A stretch of 52,888 bases of DNA, from contig DASSTC010000039.1 in NCBI GenBank assembly GCA_035708065.1, forward strand, positions 1-52,888. Direction: 5' to 3'. Below the pieces are notes generated by a model that was not told the origin of the DNA, made no database searches, and was given only the letters and a program-made list of their open reading frames with translations. Every line of letters begins with the position of its first letter. Within the stretch, counting starts at the first letter, position 1. The translations under genes and the position numbers were made by a program. The DNA is from JAICUY01 sp035708065. GTDB taxonomy: Bacteria; Chloroflexota; Limnocylindria; QHBO01. Of this stretch, positions 16,905 to 24,843 are shown piece after piece.

Positions 16905-17993
16905 CTAGGCTCCCATCGGGAACTGGTCGAGGAAGCGCAGATCGGCGCCCATCAGCAGTCGCAGGTCGGGGATGCCGTAGCGCAGCACGGTCATCCGGTC
17001 GAGGCCCATGCCGAAGGCGTAGCCCTGGTACTCGTCAGGATCGATGTTCCCGGCGCGCAGGACGTGCGGATGCACCATCCCGGCGCCCAGGATCGTCATC
17101 CACCCGGTGCGGCCGCAGGCCGGGCAGCCGGCGCCTCCGCACACCAGGCAGCCGATGTCGAACGCGACGCTCGGCTCGGTGAACGGGTAGTAGCCCGGCC
17201 GGAAGCGCGTCGTCGTCCGCGGGCCGTACATCGCCCGCGCGAACTCCTCGAGCATGCCCTTCAGATCCGCCATCGAGGTCGAGCGATCCACCACCAGGCC
17301 CTCGACCTGGAAGAACTCGAAGTTGTGGCTCGCATCGACCGCCTCGTAGCGGAAGCAGCGGCCGGGGGTGATCACCCGGATCGGCGGAGGCAGGTCGAGC
17401 ATCGCGCGCACCTGGACCGGACTCGTGTGGGTCCGCAGGATCGTGCCGTCGTCGGCGGGTCGCGGCCGACCGGCTTCGACGCTGCCCGGCTCGGCGACGT
17501 ACAGCGTGTCCCACAGGTCGCGCGACGGGTGGTCGGGCGGGATGTTGAGCGCCTCGAAGTTCATCGCATCGGTCTCGATCTCCGGGCCCTCGAAGATCTC
17601 GAAGCCGAACGCGTGGAAGATCTCGCGCAGGTCCCGCTCCACGACCATCAGCGGATGCAGGTGTCCACTGCGCACCGGCCGGCCCGGGGCGCTCATGTCG
17701 ATCGCCTCGCCCGCCAGGCGCTCGTCCAGGGCACGCGCGCGCAGCGCGGTCAGGCGCGCCCCGATCGCCGCCTCGATCTCGGTGCGGACCTCGTTCGCCA
17801 GCTGGCCGACGGCAGGGCGGTCGTCCGCCGGAACGTCACGCAGCTGCTTGAGCAGCGCGGTGAGCTCGCCGTTGCGCCCCAGGAGGCTCGTGCGCAGCTC
17901 GTCGACCGACGCCGCGTCGTGAGCAGCGGACAGGCGCGCCTGCCCCGTCGTGCGCAGGTTCTGCAGCTGTGTGGTGAGATCCGCGTCAGGCAT
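16905..17993 (-). CDS. pheS: Phenylalanyl-tRNA synthetase alpha subunit
   Basis: The 362-residue alpha chain has an N-terminal coiled-coil arm and a class II catalytic core: motif 2 as GRCFRYEAVDASHNFEFFQ, LRTHTSPVQVRAM, and motif 3 in GYAFGMGLDRMTVLRYGI. A cysteine cluster CLVCGGAGCPACGRTGW at about residues 279-295, found in many bacterial PheS proteins, could bind zinc. Upstream lie a palindromic ATCGGACCGAT (18008-18018) and a strong hairpin that separates it from rplT. The gene has one GACCGATGC copy, coding Thr-Asp-Ala. Confidence 0.97.
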   Translation of the reverse strand: MPDADLTTQLQNLRTTGQARLSAAHDAASVDELRTSLLGRNGELTALLKQLRDVPADDRPAVGQLANEVRTEIEAAIGARLTALRARALDERLAGEAIDMSAPGRPVRSGHLHPLMVVERDLREIFHAFGFEIFEGPEIETDAMNFEALNIPPDHPSRDLWDTLYVAEPGSVEAGRPRPADDGTILRTHTSPVQVRAMLDLPPPIRVITPGRCFRYEAVDASHNFEFFQVEGLVVDRSTSMADLKGMLEEFARAMYGPRTTTRFRPGYYPFTEPSVAFDIGCLVCGGAGCPACGRTGWMTILGAGMVHPHVLRAGNIDPDEYQGYAFGMGLDRMTVLRYGIPDLRLLMGADLRFLDQFPMGA

Positions 17994-18007
17994 GGGTCTG
18001 GTGGTTC

Positions 18008-18018
18008 ATCGGTCCGAT
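18008..18018. promoter_or_regulatory. Short palindrome before pheS
   Basis: ATCGG-t-CCGAT is an 11-bp inverted repeat 15 bases before the pheS ATG. It is built from the same ACCGAT core as the repeated 9-mer of this window, so it may be an operator or simply a motif variant. Confidence 0.35.
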
Positions 18019-18042
18019 CAATCATCACAGGAACACAAACGA

Positions 18043-18067
18043 CCCCGCTCCGCAAAACGGAGCAGGG
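18043..18067 (-). terminator. Hairpin between rplT and pheS, possible terminator or attenuator
   Basis: GCTCCG (18047-18052) pairs with CGGAGC (18058-18063), and the stem extends through CCC/GGG after one mismatch, with a five-base loop CAAAA. On the minus strand it is followed by a moderately T-rich GTCGTTTGTGTT. It lies 28 bp after rplT and about 50 bp before pheS. It could end the infC-rpmI-rplT transcript or attenuate pheST, as phenylalanine operons often are. I saw no leader peptide rich in Phe codons. Confidence 0.55.
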
Positions 18068-18095
18068 CCGAGGAGCCGGCGATGAGGCTCGCCGG

Positions 18096-18455
18096 CTAGG
18101 CGGTAAACGCGTCTCGTGCGAGGTCGACGATCTTGCCGAAGGCGGCGTCGTCGCGGACGGCCAGGTCGGCCAGCACCTTGCGGTTGACCTCGATTCCGGC
18201 CACACGCAACCCGGCGATGAAGCGGCCGTACGGCAGCCCGTGCTGACGCGAGGCGGCATTGATGCGCTGCACCCACAGGCGGCGCATGTCGCGCTTGCGG
18301 TCGCGCCGGTCGCGGTAGGCGTAGACCAGCGCGTGGATCAGCGCCTCGCGCGCCGGCTTGACGAGCGTCGAGCGCGTGCCGCGCCGGCCCTCGGCCTGGT
18401 TCAGCAGCTTCTTGTGACGGCGATGCGAGGCGACGCCGCGCTTGACTCGTGGCAT
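18096..18455 (-). CDS. rplT: 50S ribosomal protein L20
   Basis: The 119-residue basic protein has the L20 signatures MPRVKRGVASHRRHKKLLNQAEG, RDRKRDMRRLWVQRINAA and YGRFIAGL. It is an early 23S rRNA assembly protein. In many bacteria L20 also represses its own operon by binding the leader, which here would be the infC mRNA. It follows rpmI by 9 bp. Confidence 0.98.
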   Translation of the reverse strand: MPRVKRGVASHRRHKKLLNQAEGRRGTRSTLVKPAREALIHALVYAYRDRRDRKRDMRRLWVQRINAASRQHGLPYGRFIAGLRVAGIEVNRKVLADLAVRDDAAFGKIVDLARDAFTA

Positions 18456-18464
18456 TCGGCGTCC

Positions 18465-18662
18465 CTACTCGTACGGCAGCAGCCGCTTGAGCTGCTCCTT
18501 GTGCGCCGGCGACGCGACCGCCACGCCGGCGTAGCGTCGGGTGCGGCTGCTCGACTTGATCTCGAGGTGGTGTCCGCGCCAGGCCTTGGGGCGAACCCAC
18601 TTGCCCGAGCCGGTCTTGCGATAGCGCTTGGCCGTGCCCTTGTGGGTCTTCATCTTCGGCAT
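18465..18662 (-). CDS. rpmI: 50S ribosomal protein L35
   Basis: This 65-residue basic protein begins MPKMKTHKGTAKRYRKTGSG and ends LKRLLPYE, with normal L35 length. It is in the invariant infC-rpmI-rplT order, 6 bp after infC and 9 bp before rplT, and is part of the large ribosomal subunit. Confidence 0.98.
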   Translation of the reverse strand: MPKMKTHKGTAKRYRKTGSGKWVRPKAWRGHHLEIKSSSRTRRYAGVAVASPAHKEQLKRLLPYE

Positions 18663-18668
18663 GCTTGT

Positions 18669-19292
18669 CTACGATCCTTGCTCCGCGGCGCCCTGCGGCG
18701 CCGGCGGCTGCTCCTGTGCCTTTGCTGCGACGGCGTCGCCGATCGTCTCGGTCTCGACGCCCTCGCTCTTCTTCTCGGGCCGCTTCTCGAGCGGTGCCAT
18801 GACGATATACATGCTGCGGCCCTCGAGCAGCGGCTGCCGCTCGATGGTCCCATGCTCGGCCAGCATCTCGGCTGCCCGCATGAGCAGGTCGCGTCCCAGG
18901 TTGGAGTGGCTCATCTCCCGGCCGCGGAACTGGACCGTCACCTTGACGCGATCCCCCTCGTCGAGGAACTGCGCCGCGCGTCGGGTCTTCGTCCGCAGGT
19001 CGTTGACGTCGATCTTGACTCGGAGACGAATCTCCTTGAAGGTCTGCGACTTCTGCTTCTTCTTCGCTTCGCGCTCGCGCTTCTGGATCTCGTACTTGTA
19101 CTGGCCGTAGTCGAGGATCCGGCACACCGGCGGGACCGCGGTCGGCGCGACCTCGACGAGGTCGAGTCCCTTCTCCTGGGCCAGGGCGAGGGCCTTGAAC
19201 GTCGGCATGACGCCCAGCTGCTGCCCTTCATCGTCGATGACGCGCACCTCGCGGATGCGGATCATCTCGTTGACTCGGAGGTCCCTTGCGAT
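18669..19292 (-). CDS. infC: Translation initiation factor IF-3, AUC start
   Basis: IF-3 binds the 30S subunit and checks the start codon. The C-terminal domain has VKVTVQFRGREMSH, and the N-terminal domain has REVRVIDDEGQQLGVMPT. An ATG at 19265 would drop the conserved N-terminal ARDLRVNEMIR. Reading upstream in frame restores it, and the first candidate start after an in-frame TAA is ATC at 19290-19292, preceded by AGGGAG at ten bases. Unusual AUU or AUC starts are a known autoregulatory device for infC, so I take AUC as the start (207 residues). The C-terminus carries an extra acidic/Ala/Pro tail of about 30 residues. Confidence 0.93.
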   Translation of the reverse strand: MARDLRVNEMIRIREVRVIDDEGQQLGVMPTFKALALAQEKGLDLVEVAPTAVPPVCRILDYGQYKYEIQKREREAKKKQKSQTFKEIRLRVKIDVNDLRTKTRRAAQFLDEGDRVKVTVQFRGREMSHSNLGRDLLMRAAEMLAEHGTIERQPLLEGRSMYIVMAPLEKRPEKKSEGVETETIGDAVAAKAQEQPPAPQGAAEQGS

Positions 19293-19317
19293 CTTCGTCC
19301 AGCTCCCTTAACAACAA

Positions 19318-19345
19318 GGCCACCGGCCGATACGGACGGGTGGCC
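19318..19345 (-). promoter_or_regulatory. 5'-leader hairpin of infC mRNA
   Basis: GGCCACC (19318-19324) pairs with GGTGGCC (19339-19345), a 7-bp perfect stem about 25 bases before the AUC start and inside the transcript expected from the promoter at 19371-19399. A leader helix here fits the family habit of L20- or IF3-controlled translation, but I cannot show L20 binding. Confidence 0.5.
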
Positions 19346-19370
19346 CAGATTCCTGCGCAAACGCCCGAGG

Positions 19371-19399
19371 ACTATACACCGATGCACCGGCATCGGCAA
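19371..19399 (-). promoter_or_regulatory. infC operon promoter with internal inverted repeat
   Basis: On the minus strand TTGCCG (19394-19399), a 17-bp spacer and TATAGT (19371-19376) form the clearest sigma-70-like promoter of the cluster. The spacer holds a perfect 7-bp inverted repeat CCGATGC-accg-GCATCGG (19379-19396), made of two facing copies of the window's repeated motif. It overlaps the -35, so it is a candidate operator. Confidence 0.75.
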
Positions 19400-19445
19400 A
19401 CCCTCGCGCCGCTGACGCCTTGACGGTTCGTGCGAGCATTCCGGC

Positions 19446-19859
19446 GTGGAACCGCGGGCGATGTTGATCAACCTCGTGACCGCCCTGTTCATCGTCGGAG
19501 GCGTGCTGCTGCTGATGTCCTGGAGCGGGCCGAACATGGATCCGGGCATGACGCTCCTCGGATTCGCCCTGGCCGCGATGCACCTCGTGGCAGCGCTCGG
19601 GACGGGGTTGCGCCGTCACTGGGGCCGCCTGCTCGGGCTGGTCGTCGGCTGGATCGGCCTGTTCGGCACCGGCGCCGTCTTCGTCACGCTGGCCGCGGCG
19701 CTGCCCTCGGTCGCCTCGCAGCCGCTCTACGCCGGCGGCTCGTGGCTGGGTGTGCTCGCCATCCCGGGCGCCATGGTCGGCGCCTACCTGCTGATCGTCG
19801 TGGTGCTGATGCGGAATCGGTCGGCGTTCGACGGACAGCTGTTCGGTCAGCTCGGGTAG
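19446..19859 (+). CDS. Small integral membrane protein
   Basis: The 137-residue protein has four predicted membrane helices: NLVTALFIVGGVLLLM, LLGFALAAMHLVAAL, LLGLVVGWIGLFGTGAVFVT and VLAIPGAMVGAYLLIVVVLM. The start could be the GTG at 19446 or the ATG at 19461 (MLINLV). TTGACG lies upstream at about 19420. The 3' end overlaps the convergent VOC gene by 13 bp. I do not recognise a family. Confidence 0.68.
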   Translation: MEPRAMLINLVTALFIVGGVLLLMSWSGPNMDPGMTLLGFALAAMHLVAALGTGLRRHWGRLLGLVVGWIGLFGTGAVFVTLAAALPSVASQPLYAGGSWLGVLAIPGAMVGAYLLIVVVLMRNRSAFDGQLFGQLG

Positions 19860-20212
19860 TCGTAGAAGACGGCCACCTGCCGTCCGTCGGGATCCGCGAC
19901 CCGGAAGGAGCGCGTGCCCTCCCAGCGGTCGCCCGATGGCGGCGCGACCAGCGCGAAGCCGCGGCGTGCGAGCTCCTGCGCCCACGCGTCGACCTCGCCG
20001 GCCGTGTCGACGCGGAAGCCGATCTGGATGCCGTCGCGGGTCGCGGTCTCGGCGCGGCGGAAGCTGAGCTCGAAGCCGCCGAGCTCGAGGTCGACGCCCG
20101 TCTCGTCGCCCGCCCGCAGCCGGAACCCAAAGGCCGATTCGTAGAACTCGGCCACGCGCTGCGGATCCTTCGAGCGCATCGCCAGCTGCCCGACGGCACG
20201 CATCTTCCTCAT
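19847..20212 (-). CDS. VOC-superfamily (glyoxalase/dioxygenase-like) protein
   Basis: The product of about 121 residues has the paired beta-alpha-beta-beta-beta modules of the vicinal oxygen chelate fold: VGQLAMRSKDPQRVAEFYESAFGF, LELGGFELSF, then VDAWAQELARRGFALVAPP and FRVADPDGRQVAVFYD. DPDGR followed by FYD is typical. I start at ATG 20212 (MRKMRAVG), which has GAGGG nine bases upstream. The reaction cannot be assigned. The metal-binding His/Glu pattern is incomplete, since the first module lacks an obvious histidine, so it may bind a ligand rather than act as an enzyme. Confidence 0.8.
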   Translation of the reverse strand: MRKMRAVGQLAMRSKDPQRVAEFYESAFGFRLRAGDETGVDLELGGFELSFRRAETATRDGIQIGFRVDTAGEVDAWAQELARRGFALVAPPSGDRWEGTRSFRVADPDGRQVAVFYDYPS

Positions 20213-20362
20213 GCCGGCTGCCCTCGACCGACCACCGATTCTGCAGTGCACGCAGGCGGACGCGGGGCCGTGCTCACGCGCGAACTCATCCCCACCTGAC
20301 TCAAGCCACGCCGGACGAAGGGCTCGTGTCGGGTCACATTCACAGGAGAATCAGGCGCCAGC
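20213..20362. other. 150-bp spacer between thrS end and VOC gene
   Basis: I see no gene, clear terminator or promoter here. Confidence 0.3.
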
Positions 20363-22183
20363 TCAGGGCGAGGCAGCTTCTTGAGCGTCCTCCGCCATGG
20401 GCCACAGCTCGCGGCGTTCGGCCCGACCGCGCAGCTCCTCGACGAAGTCGGCCAGCGGCACGCCCTGCGACGACTCGCCGGTGCGCAGCCGCGGTGAGAC
20501 GGCGCCCGCCTGCGCGTCGCGATCCCCCACCACGAGCATCACCGGAACTTTCTGCTCCTGAGCGTCGCGCAGCTTGGCCTGCATCCGCTCGGATCGGTCG
20601 TCGACCTCCGCACGCAGGCCGGCCGCGAACAGCGCGTCGCGAACGGTATTCGCGTAGTCGATGTGCCGGTCGGCGATCGGCACGACGACCACCTGCACCG
20701 GTGCCAGCCACAGCGGGAAGGCGCCGGCGTAGTGCTCGGTGATCACGCCGGTGAAGCGCTCGAAGGTGCCGTAGATCGCGTAGTGGATGATCGCCGGCCG
20801 CTCGAAGCCGCCATCGGCGGTGCGATACTCGAGGTCGAAGCGCTGCGGCAGCTGGTAGTCGAGCTGGATCGTGGCGCTCTGCCACTCGCGGCCCAGGGCA
20901 TCGGTGAAGAAGATGTCGATCTTCGGGGCGTAGAACGTCGCGCCCTCCGGATCGACGGTGTAGGCGATTGCCGCCGTCTCGAGCGCGGAGCGCAGCTTGC
21001 CTTCGGCCATGTCCCAGAACTCGTCCGAGCCGAGCCGTTTGGCCGGCCGCGTGGCCAGCTTGAAGGTCGGCTCGAAGCCGAATGGCGCGTACTGCTTCGT
21101 GACGAGCGACAGGGCAAGGTTCACCTCCTCGACGACCTGGTCGTCGCGGCAGAAGACATGCGAGTCGTCCTGGGTCAGCTGCCGGACGCGGAACATGCCG
21201 GCCAGCGCGCCGGAGCGCTCCTTGCGGAACAGGACGCTGTAGTCGTTGAAGCGAATCGGCAGCTCGCGGTACGAGTGCCCGGAGGTCTTGTAGATCAGGA
21301 TCTCCTCCGGGCAGTTCATCGGCTTCAGGCCGGACACGTGGTCGTAGTCGTCGAGCACGAACATGTTGTCCTGGTAGAGCTCCCAGTGGCCGGACTCCTC
21401 CCAGAGCTCCTTGCGCACCAGGCTCGGCGTGCGGACCTCCCGGAAGCCCGCCTCGCGGCGAACCTGGCGTGACCAGTCCTCCAGCGCCCGATACAGCGCC
21501 ATGCCCTTCGGATGCCAGAACGGCGCGGCAGGCGAGACCGGATGGAAGGTGAACAGATCCAGCTCGCGCCCCAGGCGCCGATGGTCGCGCCTGCGCGCCT
21601 CCTCGAGCCGCCACAGGTAGCGGTCGAGATCCTCCTGGCTCTCCCAGACCGTGCCGTAGATGCGCTGGAGCATCGGCCGGTGCTCATCGCCTCGCCAGTA
21701 GGCGCCCGCGCTGTGCAGGAGCTTGAACGGCCCGAGCTCCTTCGTCGAGGCGATGTGCGGCCCGCGGCAGAGGTCGATGAAGTCGCCATGGCGGTAGAAG
21801 CTGACCACCTCGGACTCGGACGGGGGCAGGTCGCGGATGATCTCGACCTTGTACGGCTGGCCGTCGCGGTCGAGCTGTGCCAGTGCCTCGTCGCGACCGA
21901 GCTCCGAGCGCTCGAACGAGAGCTCCATGGCGGCCTGCTCGCGCATCTTGGCCTCGATCGCATCGAGGTCCGCCGGCGTCAACGCACGCGGCAGGTCGAA
22001 GTCGTAGTAGAAACCGTCGCGGATGGCCGGACCGATGCCGAGGCGCGTCCCGGGGAACAGCTCCATGACGGCCGCGGCCATCATGTGCGCCGCCGAATGG
22101 CGCATGGTGTCGAGCCGGTCGTGCGCACCGGCATCCAGCAGCTCGTCGGCCCTCGCGCGGACCTCGTCGGAGTCGATCGCCAT
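20363..22183 (-). CDS. thrS: Threonyl-tRNA synthetase lacking the TGS domain
   Basis: A class II synthetase of 606 residues. It begins directly with the N2 editing domain (HSAAHMMAAAVMELFPG, the HxxxH zinc-like site; SAGAYWRGDE), followed by the catalytic core with the zinc cysteine in MNCPEE, motif 2 in RKERSGALAGMFRVRQLTQDD, and the anticodon domain VQVVVVPIADRH. The usual 60-residue TGS (N1) domain is missing. The upstream gene's stop lies 12 bp before the ATG, so no extension is possible. Editing of Ser-tRNA-Thr should be retained. It is the last gene of a run with the lipid kinase. Confidence 0.95.
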   Translation of the reverse strand: MAIDSDEVRARADELLDAGAHDRLDTMRHSAAHMMAAAVMELFPGTRLGIGPAIRDGFYYDFDLPRALTPADLDAIEAKMREQAAMELSFERSELGRDEALAQLDRDGQPYKVEIIRDLPPSESEVVSFYRHGDFIDLCRGPHIASTKELGPFKLLHSAGAYWRGDEHRPMLQRIYGTVWESQEDLDRYLWRLEEARRRDHRRLGRELDLFTFHPVSPAAPFWHPKGMALYRALEDWSRQVRREAGFREVRTPSLVRKELWEESGHWELYQDNMFVLDDYDHVSGLKPMNCPEEILIYKTSGHSYRELPIRFNDYSVLFRKERSGALAGMFRVRQLTQDDSHVFCRDDQVVEEVNLALSLVTKQYAPFGFEPTFKLATRPAKRLGSDEFWDMAEGKLRSALETAAIAYTVDPEGATFYAPKIDIFFTDALGREWQSATIQLDYQLPQRFDLEYRTADGGFERPAIIHYAIYGTFERFTGVITEHYAGAFPLWLAPVQVVVVPIADRHIDYANTVRDALFAAGLRAEVDDRSERMQAKLRDAQEQKVPVMLVVGDRDAQAGAVSPRLRTGESSQGVPLADFVEELRGRAERRELWPMAEDAQEAASP

Positions 22184-22195
22184 GGGCTGCGAAGC

Positions 22196-23125
22196 CTAGC
22201 GCGTCGGCGCGACCGATGCAGGTGCAGCCGCGGCCACCTGCAGCGCCGAGGGTCGCACCACGACGTCGAGCGGCAGACGGCCGAACGGCTCGCCGTCGAG
22301 ATGAACCGGCCCTCCCTCGCCCTCGATCCGCAGCCGATGCGCACGCGCCATCCGCACGGCCGGATGCCGTGTGTGACGGCCGCGATAGATCCCGGGGAGC
22401 TGCCACAGTGCCGCCGCGCGCGAGATGTCGCCGACGATGCACAGGTCGAGCAGCCCATCGTCGAGCGCTGCGTCCGGCGCAATTCGCATGCCGCCGCCGT
22501 AGTACGCCCCGTTGGCGAACGCGACGAACAGGGAGTCCAGGTCGGTTGTGCTCCGCATGCCGTGCCCGTCCTCCCAGGCGAGGTGCAGGGTCGAGTTGTG
22601 ATAGCGCCGCAGCTCGTCGAGCGTCGCGAGCAGATATCCGACGCGGCCACGCTGCCAGGCCGCGCGGGGCCGCGCCATGGCGTGCGCCACCTGGGCGTCG
22701 AATCCCGTACCGCCGGCGGCCGCGAAGCGCCGCAGACGGCCGTCGCCATCGGTCGCCTCCGCCACGTCGATCGCTCGAACCGCCGCGCCGAGCGCGACGG
22801 CCAGGGCCGCGTCGACCGCGCGCGGCAATCCCAGAGAGCGTGCGAGGTCGTTGCCCGAGCCTGCCGGTACGACGCCGAGCGTAATCCCGGGCTCGCCCGC
22901 CGCGAGGCCGTTGACCACCTCCTGGACGGTGCCGTCGCCGCCGACCGCCACGACGCGCGCGTGGGTGCCAGCGGCTGCGAGGCGCTCCGCGTCGCCGGCG
23001 CGCCCGGTCACCGCCAGCGCATGACCACCGGCGCGCGCCGCCGCCTCGAGCCGGGGCAACAGCCTCCGGGCGTGGCCGCCACCGGCGGTCGGGTTGACGA
23101 CGATGAGCGCGGCATCGGACGGCAC
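22196..23125 (-). CDS. Diacylglycerol/sphingosine kinase-like lipid kinase
   Basis: A 309-residue DAGK-catalytic-domain protein of the YegS/DgkB type. It shows VVNPTAGGG at the N-terminus, the nucleotide loop VGGDGTVQEVVNGL, and GVVPAGSGNDLARSLG, then the C-terminal sandwich with DGLLDLCIVGDIS and VHLDGEPFG. It would phosphorylate a lipid or diacylglycerol at the inner membrane. The start is GTG 23125, where CAGAAT lies six bases upstream (leaderless pattern). An ATG does not occur in the right place. Confidence 0.9.
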   Translation of the reverse strand: MPSDAALIVVNPTAGGGHARRLLPRLEAAARAGGHALAVTGRAGDAERLAAAGTHARVVAVGGDGTVQEVVNGLAAGEPGITLGVVPAGSGNDLARSLGLPRAVDAALAVALGAAVRAIDVAEATDGDGRLRRFAAAGGTGFDAQVAHAMARPRAAWQRGRVGYLLATLDELRRYHNSTLHLAWEDGHGMRSTTDLDSLFVAFANGAYYGGGMRIAPDAALDDGLLDLCIVGDISRAAALWQLPGIYRGRHTRHPAVRMARAHRLRIEGEGGPVHLDGEPFGRLPLDVVVRPSALQVAAAAPASVAPTR

Positions 23126-23141
23126 GCGCGCATTCTGCGGC

Positions 23142-23969
23142 TCAGTGGCTCCCGGACGCCTGCTCCTTGCGCAGCCGCTTCGTCTCGAACGCAACGTCCT
23201 CGGCAGTCAGACCGCCGCCCGCCTCCCGCAGCCGCCCGTCGATGAAGCCAAGCTGCTCGACGTCGACGAGGTACTGCTGACGGGACAGGAAGGTGCCCAT
23301 GCAGATCTTCTCGTCGATCGACTGCCGCAGCTGCGGGGCCAGCCGCTCGCTCAGCTGGGCCAGCACCGAGCCGGGCACTCGGTCGCGCTCGGACGGGTAG
23401 ATGTAGTCGTACAGCACGAGGTGCGCGAAGAGCACGGGCCAGTGCCCGTCGAAGCGCTTGATCAGCCGCTCCCAGTCGAGCGTGCGACCGTGCACCCGAA
23501 TGAGGTGCGCGACGTCCGCGCCGTCGTAGCGCTCCCGCTCCTGGATGAACGACTTCTGCCAGATCATCTCCTCGATCGGCGCCAGCTGGACCGGCAGGCC
23601 GAACACCTCCGACGGACGCGCGTGGTCGAACCACTCGTCGTCGATCGGGCACAGCCCATTGCCCGAGTTGTAGATGAAGTCGACGAAATGCTCGCGATCG
23701 TGGATCTTGCCGATCCAGTGGCGCGAATGGATCTCGGCCGACCATCCTCGTCGGCGCGCCGCGGACAGAGCACGGCGCACATCGGCCGCGCGGATGAACA
23801 GGTCGAGGTCCTTCGTACGGCCCCCGATGTCGGTGTAGACCTCGAAGGCGTACGCGCCGCCCAGCAGGAACGGGATCCTGGCATTCAGCAGCGTCTCGAT
23901 GACGTCGCGGTAGAAGGCCGCCGTATCGGGCAGCAGGTCCGGCAGCTTGGCGCGGGCCATGGCGTTCAT
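23142..23969 (-). CDS. Nucleotidyltransferase-fold protein (DUF6036/AbiEii-like)
   Basis: The 275-residue protein carries a minimal nucleotidyltransferase signature: GGAYAFEVYTDIGGRTKDLDLF, where GG..A and the DLD acid pair mark the Pol-beta-like fold. The rest includes conserved W and H positions (IGKIHDREHFVDFIYNSGNG; EEMIWQKSFIQERERYDGADVAHLI) known from stand-alone nucleotidyltransferases. It starts at ATG 23969 overlapping the metallophosphoesterase stop as ATGA. A toxin role is possible for this fold, but no antitoxin neighbour is seen, so a metabolic or RNA-modifying role is equally open. Confidence 0.75.
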   Translation of the reverse strand: MNAMARAKLPDLLPDTAAFYRDVIETLLNARIPFLLGGAYAFEVYTDIGGRTKDLDLFIRAADVRRALSAARRRGWSAEIHSRHWIGKIHDREHFVDFIYNSGNGLCPIDDEWFDHARPSEVFGLPVQLAPIEEMIWQKSFIQERERYDGADVAHLIRVHGRTLDWERLIKRFDGHWPVLFAHLVLYDYIYPSERDRVPGSVLAQLSERLAPQLRQSIDEKICMGTFLSRQQYLVDVEQLGFIDGRLREAGGGLTAEDVAFETKRLRKEQASGSH

Positions 23970-24766
23970 GCCGGTGTTCCGACCTCGGCGCGTGCCGCCG
24001 GTTCGGCGAGCAGGTCGGCCGGCGGCGCCGCCGGCAGCTCGACCACCCGGAATGCCTGCTCGGCGTCGTTGGCGCGGAGCAGCGGCAGTGAGACGTTGTA
24101 GACGGGCGTTCCGCCACGAGTGGCACCCTCCAGGCTGCCGTGGTGGGCGTGGCCGTGGAAGACGACGCTGGAGGCGAGCCGGTCGATCGGCTCCTCCAGC
24201 CGGCTCGAACCGAGGAATGGGTAAATCGGTTCCGGCTCACCCTCGACCGTGCGCGCCACCGGCGAGTAGTGCAGCAGCACGACGCGCTGCTCCATGCGGA
24301 GTCGCGCGAGCGCGGTCTCGAGCTTCAGGGCCTCGTCCAGCGCGGCCTGCACGAAGGCCTTGGTCGCCGGCTCACCCCACGAGCCGAGCGCACCGGCGCC
24401 GAAGCCGCCGCCGAATCCCTTGGCGCCCGCGAAGCCGATGCCCATGATCTCGACCGCGTCGCCGTCGAGCACCTTCACGCCGGCGTCCTTGAGGATGCCC
24501 GCGACCTCGGCCTGCGCGTTCGACTCGAAGTCGTGGTTGCCGAGCACCGCCACCACCGGCAGCTGTGCCCCGGCGAGCTCACCGGCGAGCACGTGCGCCT
24601 CTTCAGGCAGGCCGTAGTCGGTCAGGTCGCCGGCGAGTGCCAGGATGTCGGCCGATTCGGTCGCCCGCACGAAGACTTCGTGAAGCATCCCCCGCGATTC
24701 GCGCGTGCAGTGGATGTCGCCGACCGCCGCGATCCGAACGGTCCTGAGCGTCTGCCCATCGTTCAT
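23966..24766 (-). CDS. Calcineurin-like metallophosphoesterase
   Basis: This 266-residue protein shows all five metallophosphoesterase motifs in order: VGDIH, AGDLTDYG, LGNHDFES, LLHYSPVA and FHGHAHHG. A two-metal phosphodiesterase or phosphatase is expected. It starts at MNDGQTLRTVRIA (ATG 24766) and is coupled to the following nucleotidyltransferase gene by ATGA. A glycine-rich insert GFGGGFGAGALGS sits in the middle. The substrate is unknown. Confidence 0.9.
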   Translation of the reverse strand: MNDGQTLRTVRIAAVGDIHCTRESRGMLHEVFVRATESADILALAGDLTDYGLPEEAHVLAGELAGAQLPVVAVLGNHDFESNAQAEVAGILKDAGVKVLDGDAVEIMGIGFAGAKGFGGGFGAGALGSWGEPATKAFVQAALDEALKLETALARLRMEQRVVLLHYSPVARTVEGEPEPIYPFLGSSRLEEPIDRLASSVVFHGHAHHGSLEGATRGGTPVYNVSLPLLRANDAEQAFRVVELPAAPPADLLAEPAARAEVGTPA

Positions 24767-24843
24767 GCCGCCCCGGCGGAAGCACGCCACGTGCCGAGCG
24801 TGCAGGGCGAGCCCTCGCCCGCTTGTCCGGCCGTGTTGCCGGG
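24767..24843 (-). other. Spacer after paaD with short hairpin
   Basis: On the minus strand GGGCGA-gggc-TCGCCC forms a 6-bp hairpin between paaD and the metallophosphoesterase gene. There is no T-run, so read-through is likely. Confidence 0.35.

Noticed and set aside
19293..19317. Upstream ATG start for infC
   Set aside because: The in-frame sequence hits TAA a few codons before AUC 19292, so no ATG start can include the conserved N-terminus.
20213..20362. T-box or leader regulating thrS
   Set aside because: The region is downstream, not upstream, of thrS. The true upstream gap is only 12 bp, so no T-box can fit.
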